From contig CADEFM010000001.1 of NCBI GenBank assembly GCA_902826605.1, positions 62,001 to 126,000 on the forward strand: 64,000 bases of DNA, written 5' to 3'. The translations under genes and the position numbers were made by a program. The first letter of the stretch is position 1, and each line of letters opens with the position of its first letter. The notes under the pieces are model-generated. The model saw nothing but the letters and a program-made list of their open reading frames with translations. It ran no database searches and had not been told where the DNA came from. This document shows positions 34,959 through 43,084 of the stretch, one piece after another. The DNA comes from an uncultured Acidobacteriota bacterium. GTDB lineage: Bacteria > Acidobacteriota > Terriglobia > Bryobacterales > Bryobacteraceae.

Positions 34959-36407
34959 TCAGGCCGCTGTCCCACCAACGGTCATTTTATCGATACGCAC
35001 CGTGGGAATCCCCACGCCCACCGGCACGCTCTGACCTTCCTTGCCGCAGACGCCGATGCCTTCGTCGAGTTTCAGATCGTTGCCCACCATGCTCACGTAC
35101 TTCAGCGCCTCCGGGCCATTGCCGATCAACGACGCTCCGCGTACCGGGCTGGTGAGCTTGCCATCCTCTATCAGATAACTCTCCGTCGCGGAAAACACAA
35201 AATTTCCGCTGGTGATATCTACCTGTCCGCCCCCGAAGGTTGCACAGTACAAGCCCTTCTTGACCGAACGGACGATTTCTTCGGGATCGCTCTGCCCGGC
35301 CAGCATGTATGTGTTGGTCATGCGTGGCATGGGGATGTGCTGATAGCTCTCACGGCGGCCGCTGCCGGTGGACGAGGTTTTCATCAGGCGGCTGGATAGC
35401 TTGTCCTGCAGATAACCCCGTAACACTCCGTTTTCGATCAGCACGTTCTCTTGCGTCGGCATACCCTCATCGTCCACGTTCAGCGAGCCACGCCGGCCGC
35501 CGCCAGCATCGTGACGAATAGTGCCGTTATCCACTACAGTGCACAGAGGGCTAGCCACTTGCTGGCCCACGCGTCCGCTAAATGCCGACGTTCCTTTGCG
35601 ATTGAAATCCGCCTCCAACCCGTGGCCCACGGCTTCATGCAACAGGATGCCGGGCCAGCCGGGTCCCAGCACCACTGTGGTCTCGCCCGCCGGGGCGTCC
35701 ACGGCGCTCAGTTGCACGATCGCCTGGCGAGCGGCTTCGCGCGCGAAGAACTCCGGCGTCTTATCGGACAGGAAGTAATCGAGCAGCACGCGCCCGCCTC
35801 CCCCCGCGTAGCCGTGCTGAGGACTGCCGCGGTCCTCGCGAGCAAGCGCCATGACGCTCATACGCGCCATCGGCTGCCGGTCGAAGCTGAGCCGCCCTTC
35901 ACTAGTGGCGATCAATACGTTACGCAGGCTATCGGCATAGGTGGCCTGTACCTGAAACACGCGCTTATCGTATGCGCGCGCGGCTTCATCGGCGCGCTTC
36001 ACCAGCGATACGCGTTCTTCCAGGCCCATTTCGTTTGGCGCGCGGAGCATGGGGTACAAATTGTGCGCTTGAGCCTCTTCAAAACCGGATCTCACTACGG
36101 AGGCCGGCCCTTTGGCGATGCACGCCGCCACGCGCGCGGCTTTGCGAATTTTCTCCGGACTCAGATCGTCGCTATAGGCGTAACCGGTGCGTTCGCCCAC
36201 GATGACGCGAATGCCCACGCCAAGTGTGACGCCTTCCGTGGCGCTTTTGACAATGCCTTCGTCGATGCCGATGGAACTTGTGGCAAGGTATTCGAAGTAC
36301 AGATCCGCGTAGTCTCCGCCGGCGGAGAGCGCTTCACTTAAATACGATTCCAGATCGCGCTCGGAAAGGCCAAAACGAGCGGCGAAGAAGGACTGTGAAA
36401 ACCCCAT
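34959..36407 (-). CDS. tldD: TldD metalloprotease subunit
   Basis: The 482-residue zinc protease subunit has the HExxxH motif in ILLHEAVGHGLEADF (about residue 255) and conserved stretches FFDYLFEYLATSS-like near the N-terminus and YVSMVGNDLKLDEG. TldD/TldE mature microcins and other ribosomal peptides and remove antitoxins in some bacteria. No peptide precursor is obvious nearby. TACGCT lies 6 bases before the ATG and no Shine-Dalgarno sequence is present, so the message is probably leaderless. Confidence 0.92.
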   Translation of the reverse strand: MGFSQSFFAARFGLSERDLESYLSEALSAGGDYADLYFEYLATSSIGIDEGIVKSATEGVTLGVGIRVIVGERTGYAYSDDLSPEKIRKAARVAACIAKGPASVVRSGFEEAQAHNLYPMLRAPNEMGLEERVSLVKRADEAARAYDKRVFQVQATYADSLRNVLIATSEGRLSFDRQPMARMSVMALAREDRGSPQHGYAGGGGRVLLDYFLSDKTPEFFAREAARQAIVQLSAVDAPAGETTVVLGPGWPGILLHEAVGHGLEADFNRKGTSAFSGRVGQQVASPLCTVVDNGTIRHDAGGGRRGSLNVDDEGMPTQENVLIENGVLRGYLQDKLSSRLMKTSSTGSGRRESYQHIPMPRMTNTYMLAGQSDPEEIVRSVKKGLYCATFGGGQVDITSGNFVFSATESYLIEDGKLTSPVRGASLIGNGPEALKYVSMVGNDLKLDEGIGVCGKEGQSVPVGVGIPTVRIDKMTVGGTAA

Positions 36408-36413
36408 ACTTCG

Positions 36414-36419
36414 AGCGTA
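36414..36419 (-). promoter_or_regulatory. Candidate -10 box of leaderless tldD
   Basis: TACGCT on the minus strand is 6 bases before the tldD ATG at 36407, with no Shine-Dalgarno sequence. No good -35 box is seen. Confidence 0.4.
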
Positions 36420-36497
36420 ACATGCTGGTTCCAGAGCCCAGCCCGCCCAGGGAGAGCGCTAGGTCGCGCCTTCAGTATGGGTCAACACCCACTCGCC

Positions 36498-36923
36498 CTA
36501 GGGTGCGTCCCGTTTCTCGCAATAGCGCTTCGTGGTCGAGTGGCGATAGCGAAACATCTGATGCAAGGCGAGCTGCACAGCCCATTCCAGGCCAGGCAGC
36601 CGAAATTCCACCCGATCGGTGAGCAGAGTCGCGGAACCACGTGCCTCAAATTCGTGGCGGTGAATCCATTTCGCAAAGGGTCCCACGATCTGTTCGTCGA
36701 CGAAAAATTGGTTCTTCACATACCCGGTGTGGAGTGCTGTCCACCAAAACGGCCCGATTCTTAGCTGCAACGTAGAGCCGGATTCAATGCCCCCGGTCTT
36801 TTTAATCACACGAAGCGGAGGAAATGGCGGACTCAGGATCTGCAACGCGTCGTCTCGCTCGTGGAACCCGAATACGGTCCCCACAGGGGCCTGAATCAGC
36901 ACGCTTTTAGCGAACGTGGCCAT
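36498..36923 (-). CDS. SRPBCC-fold protein, last gene of light-response operon
   Basis: The 141-residue protein has the START/Bet v1-like (SRPBCC) pattern: KSVLIQAPVGTVFGFHERDDALQILSPP near the N-terminus, then SGSTLQLRIG, and a C-terminal helix. Such domains bind hydrophobic ligands; the ligand is unknown. It starts 3 bases after the next SRPBCC gene and shares its ancestry. Together with the epimerase and photosensor genes it forms one operon divergent from photolyase. Confidence 0.75.
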   Translation of the reverse strand: MATFAKSVLIQAPVGTVFGFHERDDALQILSPPFPPLRVIKKTGGIESGSTLQLRIGPFWWTALHTGYVKNQFFVDEQIVGPFAKWIHRHEFEARGSATLLTDRVEFRLPGLEWAVQLALHQMFRYRHSTTKRYCEKRDAP

Positions 36924-36926
36924 CCT

Positions 36927-37397
36927 TCAAGAGTTCCGCGGTGCGAACAGTCCTGCGATTCGTTGGCGACGGTATTCGAAAATCCGTCGCACGTCACGTC
37001 GTACTTGTGCCCAATGAATGAATCGTCCCACGACGCCGAAAGGAAGGGAGTACCTTACGATATCGACCATCCTAGTTTGACCGCCGTGCGCTTCAAAGCG
37101 GTGAGTGTGATGCCACAGCTTATAGGGGCCGGAGCGTTGCACGTCGATGAAGCGATTTGGGTAAGTCCATTGCCGGATCTCCGTGGTCCACCTCACTGGC
37201 ACGCCGCGCCACCGCAGACTGTAGCGGATCGCAGAACCGGCATTCATTGGTTTTGAGTCAGGCGCCAAGATCTTGAAATTCAACCAAGTTGGAGTAATGG
37301 TTTCCAGATTACGGGCGTCGGCGAAAAATTCGAAGACTTCCTCGATAGGGCGGGGAATCCATTGCTCCTCGCGCAAGGTGTGAAACTTGACCGTCAT
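36927..37397 (-). CDS. SRPBCC-fold protein, paralog of its neighbour
   Basis: The 156-residue protein shows the SRPBCC pattern: EQWIPRPIEEVFEFFADARNLETITPTWL, GSAIRYSLRWRGVPVRWTTEI and the later W-x-H-x-H-x-F-E-A-H segment. Members of this sub-type (COG4276-like) often sit in operons with epimerases and photolyases. Its start overlaps the epimerase stop by 4 bases. Ligand unknown. Confidence 0.78.
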   Translation of the reverse strand: MTVKFHTLREEQWIPRPIEEVFEFFADARNLETITPTWLNFKILAPDSKPMNAGSAIRYSLRWRGVPVRWTTEIRQWTYPNRFIDVQRSGPYKLWHHTHRFEAHGGQTRMVDIVRYSLPFGVVGRFIHWAQVRRDVRRIFEYRRQRIAGLFAPRNS

Positions 37398-38161
37398 GCG
37401 GGAAGACTCGCCGGAATTCCGACGCGATAGGAAGGATAAGTTAGGGTGAGCCCGAGGGCTATTCGTATCGCCGAACCATCCACGCGCCGGTTGCTCGCGA
37501 AACGTGCAATCCGTTGCGATGGCCTCAATATGGGGTTCTGGAGCGGGATGTTGAGAAGCCCCGCGCAGAACTTCGCAATGTCGAGTGACGTGCAGGGTTC
37601 CTCATCCGCCACGGGATATGCGCCTTCGAGCCCGGAAATCAATGCCGCCTCGGCGTGCGCCGCGAGGTCATCCACATGGATACGGCTGACGAAAGTGTCA
37701 CTGAGACTGTGCTCTCCGCGCTGGATGGACTCCTGCACGCCGCGTCCGGGTCCGTAGATCCCCGCGGGCCGGAGAATGAGCGACGACCAAGGCCCGCGAG
37801 CGACGGCGTCCTCGGCAGCGAGACGCAATTGAGCCCTTTCGGTGCCCCCATCGACGGGCGTATTTTCATTGACGAGAGTAGCGCTTCCGTAGACGGCGGT
37901 CGAAGACAGGTACACCACTCGCGCTGCAAATCCGTGCAAGTGAGCAACGAGATGAGCCGGGCCTCCCGGCGGAATGGAATGAAGCACCAGCATCCCAGGA
38001 CTGACGACTTCCGGGACGTCAATTGTACGGATAATTTTCGCACCCACGCCAGCCAAACGCGCCGGGTTCCGCGTGGTCGCAATGACTCGCGCCCCTCTGG
38101 CCAGGAAACGCTTCGCGACACGCTGACCAGTGTAGCCGCAACCTAGAATAAGCAGATTCAT
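37394..38161 (-). CDS. NAD(P)-dependent epimerase/dehydratase (YeeZ-like)
   Basis: The 255-residue protein is a short Rossmann-type SDR: NLLILGCGYTGQRVAKRFL binds NAD(P), STAVYGSATLVNENTPV carries the YxxS/T-like region, and RPAGIYGPGRG is a typical epimerase block. It is close to YeeZ, whose substrate is unknown. It starts 3 bases after the photosensor gene and overlaps the next gene by 4 bases, so the order photosensor-epimerase-SRPBCC-SRPBCC is one transcript. Confidence 0.82.
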   Translation of the reverse strand: MNLLILGCGYTGQRVAKRFLARGARVIATTRNPARLAGVGAKIIRTIDVPEVVSPGMLVLHSIPPGGPAHLVAHLHGFAARVVYLSSTAVYGSATLVNENTPVDGGTERAQLRLAAEDAVARGPWSSLILRPAGIYGPGRGVQESIQRGEHSLSDTFVSRIHVDDLAAHAEAALISGLEGAYPVADEEPCTSLDIAKFCAGLLNIPLQNPILRPSQRIARFASNRRVDGSAIRIALGLTLTYPSYRVGIPASLPA

Positions 38162-38164
38162 GAA

Positions 38165-39058
38165 TCAGACTCCTAGATGAAGGCACTCGTTTTCGAAATC
38201 CAGAAGACTCTTGATTACCAGAGTTTGCCGGGGCAAATCCGAACGATCCAGACCCATGCTAGCTTCGCCGCCAAGCCACAATTTGCAATCCTCAGGCATG
38301 CTGGCAGTGATGGCTCGTACTTCTTCGGCTGTAGTACCGCTGATGATCGTGATACCCAGCAAGATCACGCGAGCGGAGACGTGCCGGGCAGCGTCGACAA
38401 TTTCACTCGCGGGAAGGTCCGCACCCAGGTAGACAACTTCGATACCTATCGCGGACGTGAGCATGGCGGCCGCGAGGATTCCGAATTCGTGCGATTCGCC
38501 GGCCGGTGTGGCCATGACCATTTTCATTGCCGGTTGCGCAGGACGGAACAGGCGTACCATGTTTCCCATAAGGTTGCGGAGCAGCTGCGAAACAAGATGT
38601 TCTTGGGCGGTCGAGAGGGTTCCCTCGTGCCAGCGGAATCCAACTTCCCGCATGAGTGGCAGAGCCACTTTGTAAACTAAATCGCGGGGATTGAGCATCG
38701 CAGCTAGTCGGCTTAGTTCGTCCCCTGCTCGGGCTGAATCGAAATCTTCAATGGCAAGAAGGATGTGTGCGAATAGGTCTGTGGACAGAGGAAATGCGGG
38801 AGCCGGATTCGCGGTTCGCCGTTGCAGCAATGCCTGCAAATCGGCATCGCCGAGCGGGGCGATTCCCCCGATTGAGTGCCCCTTCCGAACTAATTGTGCG
38901 AGCAGCGATAGCCGCTCGATATCGGTGGCGTCATACTGGCGGCCCCGTGCGGAGCGCTCTGGCACTACGGCACGGTAGCGCCGTTCCCAGGAACGGAGCG
39001 TGTCCAGACTGAGGCCAGTGATTTTTGCAACGGCACGAATCGGAAACTGGTTAGGCAT
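38165..39058 (-). CDS. B12-binding MerR-family photoreceptor (CarH/LitR-like)
   Basis: The 297-residue regulator has an N-terminal MerR winged helix (residues 1-70: PIRAVAKITGLSLDTLRSWERRY) and a B12-binding domain. Trp143-His144 followed nine residues later by Glu153-His154 is the W-x9-EH light-sensing motif of CarH, including the His next to Trp that binds cobalt in the light state. The ExHxxG motif (E188, H190, G193) supplies the lower ligand. In CarH the dark tetramer with adenosylcobalamin represses DNA and light breaks it up. The ATG at 39058 is chosen over a TTG at 39106 because MerR proteins start there. It is divergent from photolyase. Confidence 0.88.
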   Translation of the reverse strand: MPNQFPIRAVAKITGLSLDTLRSWERRYRAVVPERSARGRQYDATDIERLSLLAQLVRKGHSIGGIAPLGDADLQALLQRRTANPAPAFPLSTDLFAHILLAIEDFDSARAGDELSRLAAMLNPRDLVYKVALPLMREVGFRWHEGTLSTAQEHLVSQLLRNLMGNMVRLFRPAQPAMKMVMATPAGESHEFGILAAAMLTSAIGIEVVYLGADLPASEIVDAARHVSARVILLGITIISGTTAEEVRAITASMPEDCKLWLGGEASMGLDRSDLPRQTLVIKSLLDFENECLHLGV

Positions 39059-39081
39059 CGCTACCGTAAGTATGCCACGTA

Positions 39082-39106
39082 TTTGTCCTGGACAAAGATT
39101 TGACAA
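39082..39106. promoter_or_regulatory. Candidate operator and promoter of the photolyase/photosensor pair
   Basis: TTTGTCC-T-GGACAAA (39082-39096) is a perfect inverted repeat. The GACAA element recurs 11 bases later (39091-39095 and 39102-39106), and TTGACA at 39100-39105 could be a -35 for photolyase. CarH is known to bind direct repeats with an 11-base period. Only two direct copies plus one inverted copy are seen. Binding is inferred. Confidence 0.5.
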
Positions 39107-39133
39107 GATAAGTTCGATCTCGCTACATCTAAG

Positions 39134-40561
39134 GTGGTAGTGTCAAAGCCACCGCCATCTTTGGTTTGGTTTCGCCTGGATTTGCGGCTCCGTGACAATT
39201 CCGCGCTGGCCGCCGCAATCGACCGAGGTGGGCCCGTGATCCCGGTGTTCATCTGGGCACCAGAGGAAGAAGGCTCCTGGCCACCGGGAGGAGCTTCGCA
39301 ATGGTGGTTAGATCGTTCACTTGCGGCTCTGAACGGCGATCTGGAAAAAAGGGGATCGCGCCTCATCATCCGCCGAGGACCTGCCGTCGAAACGATCCGC
39401 CAATTGGCCGCAGAGTCAGGCGCATCCGCTGTGTTCTGGAACCGGCGCTATGAACCGGCATCGATAGGTCGTGACCGCCAGGCAAAGACGACGCTTCGGG
39501 AACAAGGAATCGCCGCAGAAAGCTTCCATGGCAACCTGCTGTTGGAACCATGGACGATTCTCAATGCTACCGGAGAGCCTTTCCGCATCTTCACGGCATT
39601 CTGGCGAGCGTGCCAGCGCAAGTGTGCGGAGCTGTCATTTTCGAGACCGATTTCCGATGACGCAGTGCATAGACTTCCACCGCCTGAACACTGGCCGCAT
39701 ACGCTCGACATCGCGGAACTTGGCCTGGCGCCTGTCGTCGCGTGGGACCGAGGCCTCCGTGAGACGTGGGAGCCTGGTGAAGCGGGAGCGATGAAACAGG
39801 TGGAACGCTTCCGCAACGAGGCACTGCAACACTACTCCGAGGTTCGGGATCAGCCCTTCGCTGTCGGCACCTCGCGGCTCTCCCCGCACTTGCATTTTGG
39901 TGAGATCAGTCCGCAACAGTTGTGGCGTACCTGTGGTCAGGATGGAGGCGAGGCCTACCTGAGACAAATCTGCTGGCGCGAATTCGCTTACTATCTGCTT
40001 TATCATTTCCCCCAATCCGCGGAAGAACCATTGCGAAGGGAGTTCGGGACTTTCCCATGGAAGGCCGATCCGAAGAACTTCAAGGCTTGGACCCAGGGAA
40101 AGACGGGTTACCCGTTGGTCGACGCGGGCATGCGTGAATTGTGGCACACGGGATGGATGCACAATCGCGTGAGAATGGTGGCAGCGTCGTTCCTGGTCAA
40201 GCACTTGTTGATCGGCTGGCAGGAAGGCGCGGCGTGGTTTTGGGACACACTGGTGGACGCGGACCTCGCCAACAATACACTCGGCTGGCAATGGGTGGCG
40301 GGATGCGGCGCCGATGCCGCACCCTATTTTCGGATCTTTAATCCGGTGCTGCAGGGAGAAAAATTCGATCCTTCCGGGGCGTACGTGCGACGTTGGGTAC
40401 CGGAACTGGCAGGACTCGCCAACGAATGGATCCATAAACCTTGGCAGGCGCCGGCATCCGCGAAGGTGGACAGCACGTATCCCTGTCCCGTCATCGCGCA
40501 TGAAGACGCCAGGGCTCGTGCCCTGAACGCTTTTCGTAGCATGGCGTCGATTGGGCGCTAG
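39134..40561 (+). CDS. phr: Class I CPD photolyase / cryptochrome
   Basis: The 475-residue flavoprotein repairs UV cyclobutane pyrimidine dimers with blue light. The N-terminal alpha/beta domain starts LVWFRLDLRLRDNSAL. The C-terminal FAD domain has ICWREFAYYLLYHFP, TGYPLVDAGMREL, GWMHNRVRMVAASFLVK and DADLANNTLGWQWVAGCG, which hold the FAD-binding and electron-transfer Trp residues. GTG at 39134 or GTG at 39140 is the start. It is divergent from the B12 photosensor, so light probably induces it. Confidence 0.93.
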   Translation: MVVSKPPPSLVWFRLDLRLRDNSALAAAIDRGGPVIPVFIWAPEEEGSWPPGGASQWWLDRSLAALNGDLEKRGSRLIIRRGPAVETIRQLAAESGASAVFWNRRYEPASIGRDRQAKTTLREQGIAAESFHGNLLLEPWTILNATGEPFRIFTAFWRACQRKCAELSFSRPISDDAVHRLPPPEHWPHTLDIAELGLAPVVAWDRGLRETWEPGEAGAMKQVERFRNEALQHYSEVRDQPFAVGTSRLSPHLHFGEISPQQLWRTCGQDGGEAYLRQICWREFAYYLLYHFPQSAEEPLRREFGTFPWKADPKNFKAWTQGKTGYPLVDAGMRELWHTGWMHNRVRMVAASFLVKHLLIGWQEGAAWFWDTLVDADLANNTLGWQWVAGCGADAAPYFRIFNPVLQGEKFDPSGAYVRRWVPELAGLANEWIHKPWQAPASAKVDSTYPCPVIAHEDARARALNAFRSMASIGR

Positions 40562-40690
40562 TGGGATCCGGTTTCCGCTTCGGGGTTAACTGGTGGACTT
40601 GGGAATATCGCACGCCGACATGGAGAGCGCTTCAAACTCTGGTAATTTGCGATAACAAGAAGGTGTATCATACCCGACGGGAGATAGCAG

Positions 40691-41719
40691 ATGAAAACCC
40701 TGGCTAGCTTGATCGTCCTTTCCGCCTCCATATCGCCGCTCTCCGCGCAATGGCCGAGTCGCCCAACCGCGGGAGTGCCAAGAACAATGGACGGCAAGCC
40801 CGATCTCTCTGCCCCCGCTCCTCGGTCCGCGGATGGCAAGCCGGATCTTTCCGGTGTTTGGCGCATCCACAAGAGCTATCTGCTGAACGCCGCGCCGGAT
40901 CTCAAGCCGGAGGACATTCGGCCGTGGGCGGCGACCATTTACAAGCGAAGCGCGGACAATTTCCGCAACGACACGGACGGCATCAATTGTTTGCCGCCCG
41001 GTCCGAAGACCAGCATGTCGGTCGGCCCTCCTGTGAAGATTGTTCAGACGCCGAATCTCGTGATCTTGCTCTACGAATACCAGACCCTTTTCCGCCAGGT
41101 TTTTACGGATGGCCGCAGCCTGCCGGAAGATCCCAATCCGACGTGGATGGGGTACTCGATTGGGCGCTGGGAGGGAGACACTCTGGTGGTCACTACCACC
41201 GGTTACAACGACCGGACGTCGCTGGACCTGGGAGGGCACCCGCACTCGGAGGCATTACGCATGACGGAGCGCTTCCGCCGCCGCGACGCCGGCCATATCG
41301 ATCTGCAGGTGACGATCGAGGACCCCAAAGCCTACAACCGCAAGTGGACGCTGCCTGTCGATCTCGATTTGATGCCGGACGGGGAATTGATTGAGTTCAT
41401 CTGTGAAAACGAGCGCGATAAACAGCACTTGGTAGGCAAACGCGGTGAGGAATTCCGCGTTTCTAAGGAGGTCCTGGCTCAATATGTGGGGAGATACGAT
41501 TCGACGGAGTACCCCGCAGGCGTCTTTGTCACTCTAGAAGAGGAACGTCTGATGATTGATCCGGGTGGGATGGGAAAAATTCCCTTGATCGCGATGTCGG
41601 AAAACAGCTTCAGCATGGAAGGCAACATCGTCGAGTTCATCAAGGATGCAACAGGTGCAGTAGCCCAAGTCGTCCAGCACTGGACGGAAGGTGATCGCAC
41701 AGCCTCTCGCAGGAAGTAG
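40691..41719 (+). CDS. Secreted protein of unknown function
   Basis: The 342-residue protein has a signal peptide (residues 1-19, cut near SLSAQ). DGKPDLS occurs twice close together (around residues 37 and 52), and the second copy continues into GVWRI. Then comes a conserved-looking domain (INCLPPGPKTSMSVGPPVKIVQTP, WMGYSIGRWEGDTLVV, SEALRMTERFRRRD). This layout is a familiar secreted protein of Acidobacteria and relatives that I cannot name, with no assigned activity. The ATG follows GGGAGATAGCAG. Confidence 0.7.
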   Translation: MKTLASLIVLSASISPLSAQWPSRPTAGVPRTMDGKPDLSAPAPRSADGKPDLSGVWRIHKSYLLNAAPDLKPEDIRPWAATIYKRSADNFRNDTDGINCLPPGPKTSMSVGPPVKIVQTPNLVILLYEYQTLFRQVFTDGRSLPEDPNPTWMGYSIGRWEGDTLVVTTTGYNDRTSLDLGGHPHSEALRMTERFRRRDAGHIDLQVTIEDPKAYNRKWTLPVDLDLMPDGELIEFICENERDKQHLVGKRGEEFRVSKEVLAQYVGRYDSTEYPAGVFVTLEEERLMIDPGGMGKIPLIAMSENSFSMEGNIVEFIKDATGAVAQVVQHWTEGDRTASRRK

Positions 41720-41731
41720 CAAAGACGCCCT

Positions 41732-41749
41732 GAATATAACGCTATATTC
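41732..41749. terminator. AT-rich hairpin between convergent genes
   Basis: GAATATA (41732-41738) and TATATTC (41743-41749) pair around an ACGC loop, spanning the stop codon of the minus-strand gene. The stem is AT-only apart from one pair and no T-tract follows, so it is a weak candidate. Confidence 0.3.
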
Positions 41750-42650
41750 TCCGACCGCCTGAGTGCCCCAAGACGGACTGGTGCATATCTGCGTGGCCTG
41801 ACGGCTGACCTCGGTTGGCGTTGGTCTCTTCGATGAATTTGTCGATATGTCCAAAAAGCAAGGGTATTTGTTGATCCTTGTGTTTTGCCGCATAGTCGAT
41901 GAGATCCTTTAATTGATTGCCACTGGGACTAGCGCCAAGGCTCTCCTCCATTAAGAACACGACGAGATTAAATTCGTTCTGACCTGGATAGTTCTCAAGC
42001 TGAAGTTTATCGTGCCAATATTCGCGGATTGATTCCAGAGATGGCGACATCTGCAATGTTATACTCTGCGGTTCTTTTGGTACACCCCCAGTGGAATCAC
42101 CGGCCTGCGGAGCGGGACGTTTTGTTACCCGGGCGTTCTTTCGCTGCGGGCGTTCTGCTGGCACATCGCCAATGGAATTGACGGCCTTCCGAGCTGGCCG
42201 TCTTGTTGCCGCGGACTTCTCTCGTTTCGGTCCTATTCGCGGAATGTGACCCGCGGGACTTGGAAGAGGTGCCGGGGTATCAATATGCGCGGATAGGGCC
42301 ATGTCCATCGGTGCGGGGACTATTGGGAGTTTCGATTCGGATTCCGAGTTCACAACCTGCGACGGCCATTCGCGATGCGGCTCCCTTGCTTCGCCGGCGA
42401 TCGTTCGAATGGCCAGGATATCGTTAACAATATCTTGAATGCGTCTTTGTTGGAGGATGAATTTGTTGATATCTTTGGCAGGCCCGAAACCATCCCGGAT
42501 AACCCGAACTTGGGCCGCTTGACGAGCCCTTGCCATGCGATGGACCGCCTTTTGCGAGGACAACCCGTTGGCTTTCAGTCTCTCAATAAGATTCTCGTGG
42601 CCACCGAGCGCGTCGATTGCCACTTCGGCCTTAGCAGCTACCACATTCAT
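41742..42650 (-). CDS. Unknown protein with internal basic repeat
   Basis: The product is about 302 residues (ATG 42650; GTG 42671 is also possible). The N-terminal third is helical (ALGGHENLIERLKANGLSS and KAVHRMARARQ). The middle is basic and Pro-rich and contains a repeated unit: TRRPARKAVNSIGDVP and, about 25 residues later, TKRPAPQAGDSTGGVP. The C-terminal 90 residues look folded and helical (SLESIREYWHDKLQLE). No family recognised; a DNA-binding role is possible from the basic middle. The IS3 element begins about 24 bases upstream of its ATG. Confidence 0.55.
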   Translation of the reverse strand: MNVVAAKAEVAIDALGGHENLIERLKANGLSSQKAVHRMARARQAAQVRVIRDGFGPAKDINKFILQQRRIQDIVNDILAIRTIAGEAREPHREWPSQVVNSESESKLPIVPAPMDMALSAHIDTPAPLPSPAGHIPRIGPKREKSAATRRPARKAVNSIGDVPAERPQRKNARVTKRPAPQAGDSTGGVPKEPQSITLQMSPSLESIREYWHDKLQLENYPGQNEFNLVVFLMEESLGASPSGNQLKDLIDYAAKHKDQQIPLLFGHIDKFIEETNANRGQPSGHADMHQSVLGHSGGRRI

Positions 42651-42739
42651 ACGTGAAATCCAAAGGTTCACTATGGACTTGCCCCCATTTTTGACACAAC
42701 CAGATAAGACTCAAAATCCATTGAAAGGGAGAATGAGTC

Positions 42740-43084
42740 ATGGGGTTGTCGAGAAGGATGTTCACGAAGGAGTTCAAGCTGGCTGCAGTGCAGCGGCTGG
42801 AACGGGGGAGTTCGATAGGGGAAGTAGCGCGGGCGCTGGAAGTGAACCCGAACGTGCTGCACCGCTGGCGGCGTGAGATTCGCCAGGGGCCCGGCAACGC
42901 GTTTCCGGGCCACGGCAAGCAACGCTGGGCCGAAGGGCGGGTTGCCGAACTGGAGCGTAAGATCGGTCAGCAGGCCCTGGAGATTGATTTTTTGAAGGGG
43001 TGCTTGCAGCGCATCGAGGAACAGCGGATGCTGCAGGCGCTGACTGGAAATCCGCCGTCTACCAAAAGGTCCAAGAAGAAGTGA
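42740..43084 (+). CDS. IS3 OrfA (HTH_Tnp_1, DNA-binding)
   Basis: The 114-residue protein has the helix-turn-helix of IS3 OrfA (MFTKEFKLAAVQRLERG to EVARALEVNPNVLHRWR). A leucine-zipper-like coiled coil follows (VAELERKIGQQALEIDFLKGCL). It starts at ATG 42740 with AAAGGGAGAATGAGTC upstream. It binds the element ends and works with OrfB; the fusion of both is the active transposase. A T-TTT-TTG heptamer near its end allows a -1 shift into OrfB. Confidence 0.88.
   Translation: MGLSRRMFTKEFKLAAVQRLERGSSIGEVARALEVNPNVLHRWRREIRQGPGNAFPGHGKQRWAEGRVAELERKIGQQALEIDFLKGCLQRIEEQRMLQALTGNPPSTKRSKKK
42988..42994 (+). promoter_or_regulatory. Probable programmed -1 frameshift heptamer
   Basis: T-TTT-TTG at 42988-42994 is in the right phase of OrfA (codons TTT TTG). 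The -1 frame has a stop at 42985-42987 just before it and is open from the heptamer into OrfB. This fits the -1 frameshifting used by IS3 elements to make the OrfAB transposase. Confidence 0.6.
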
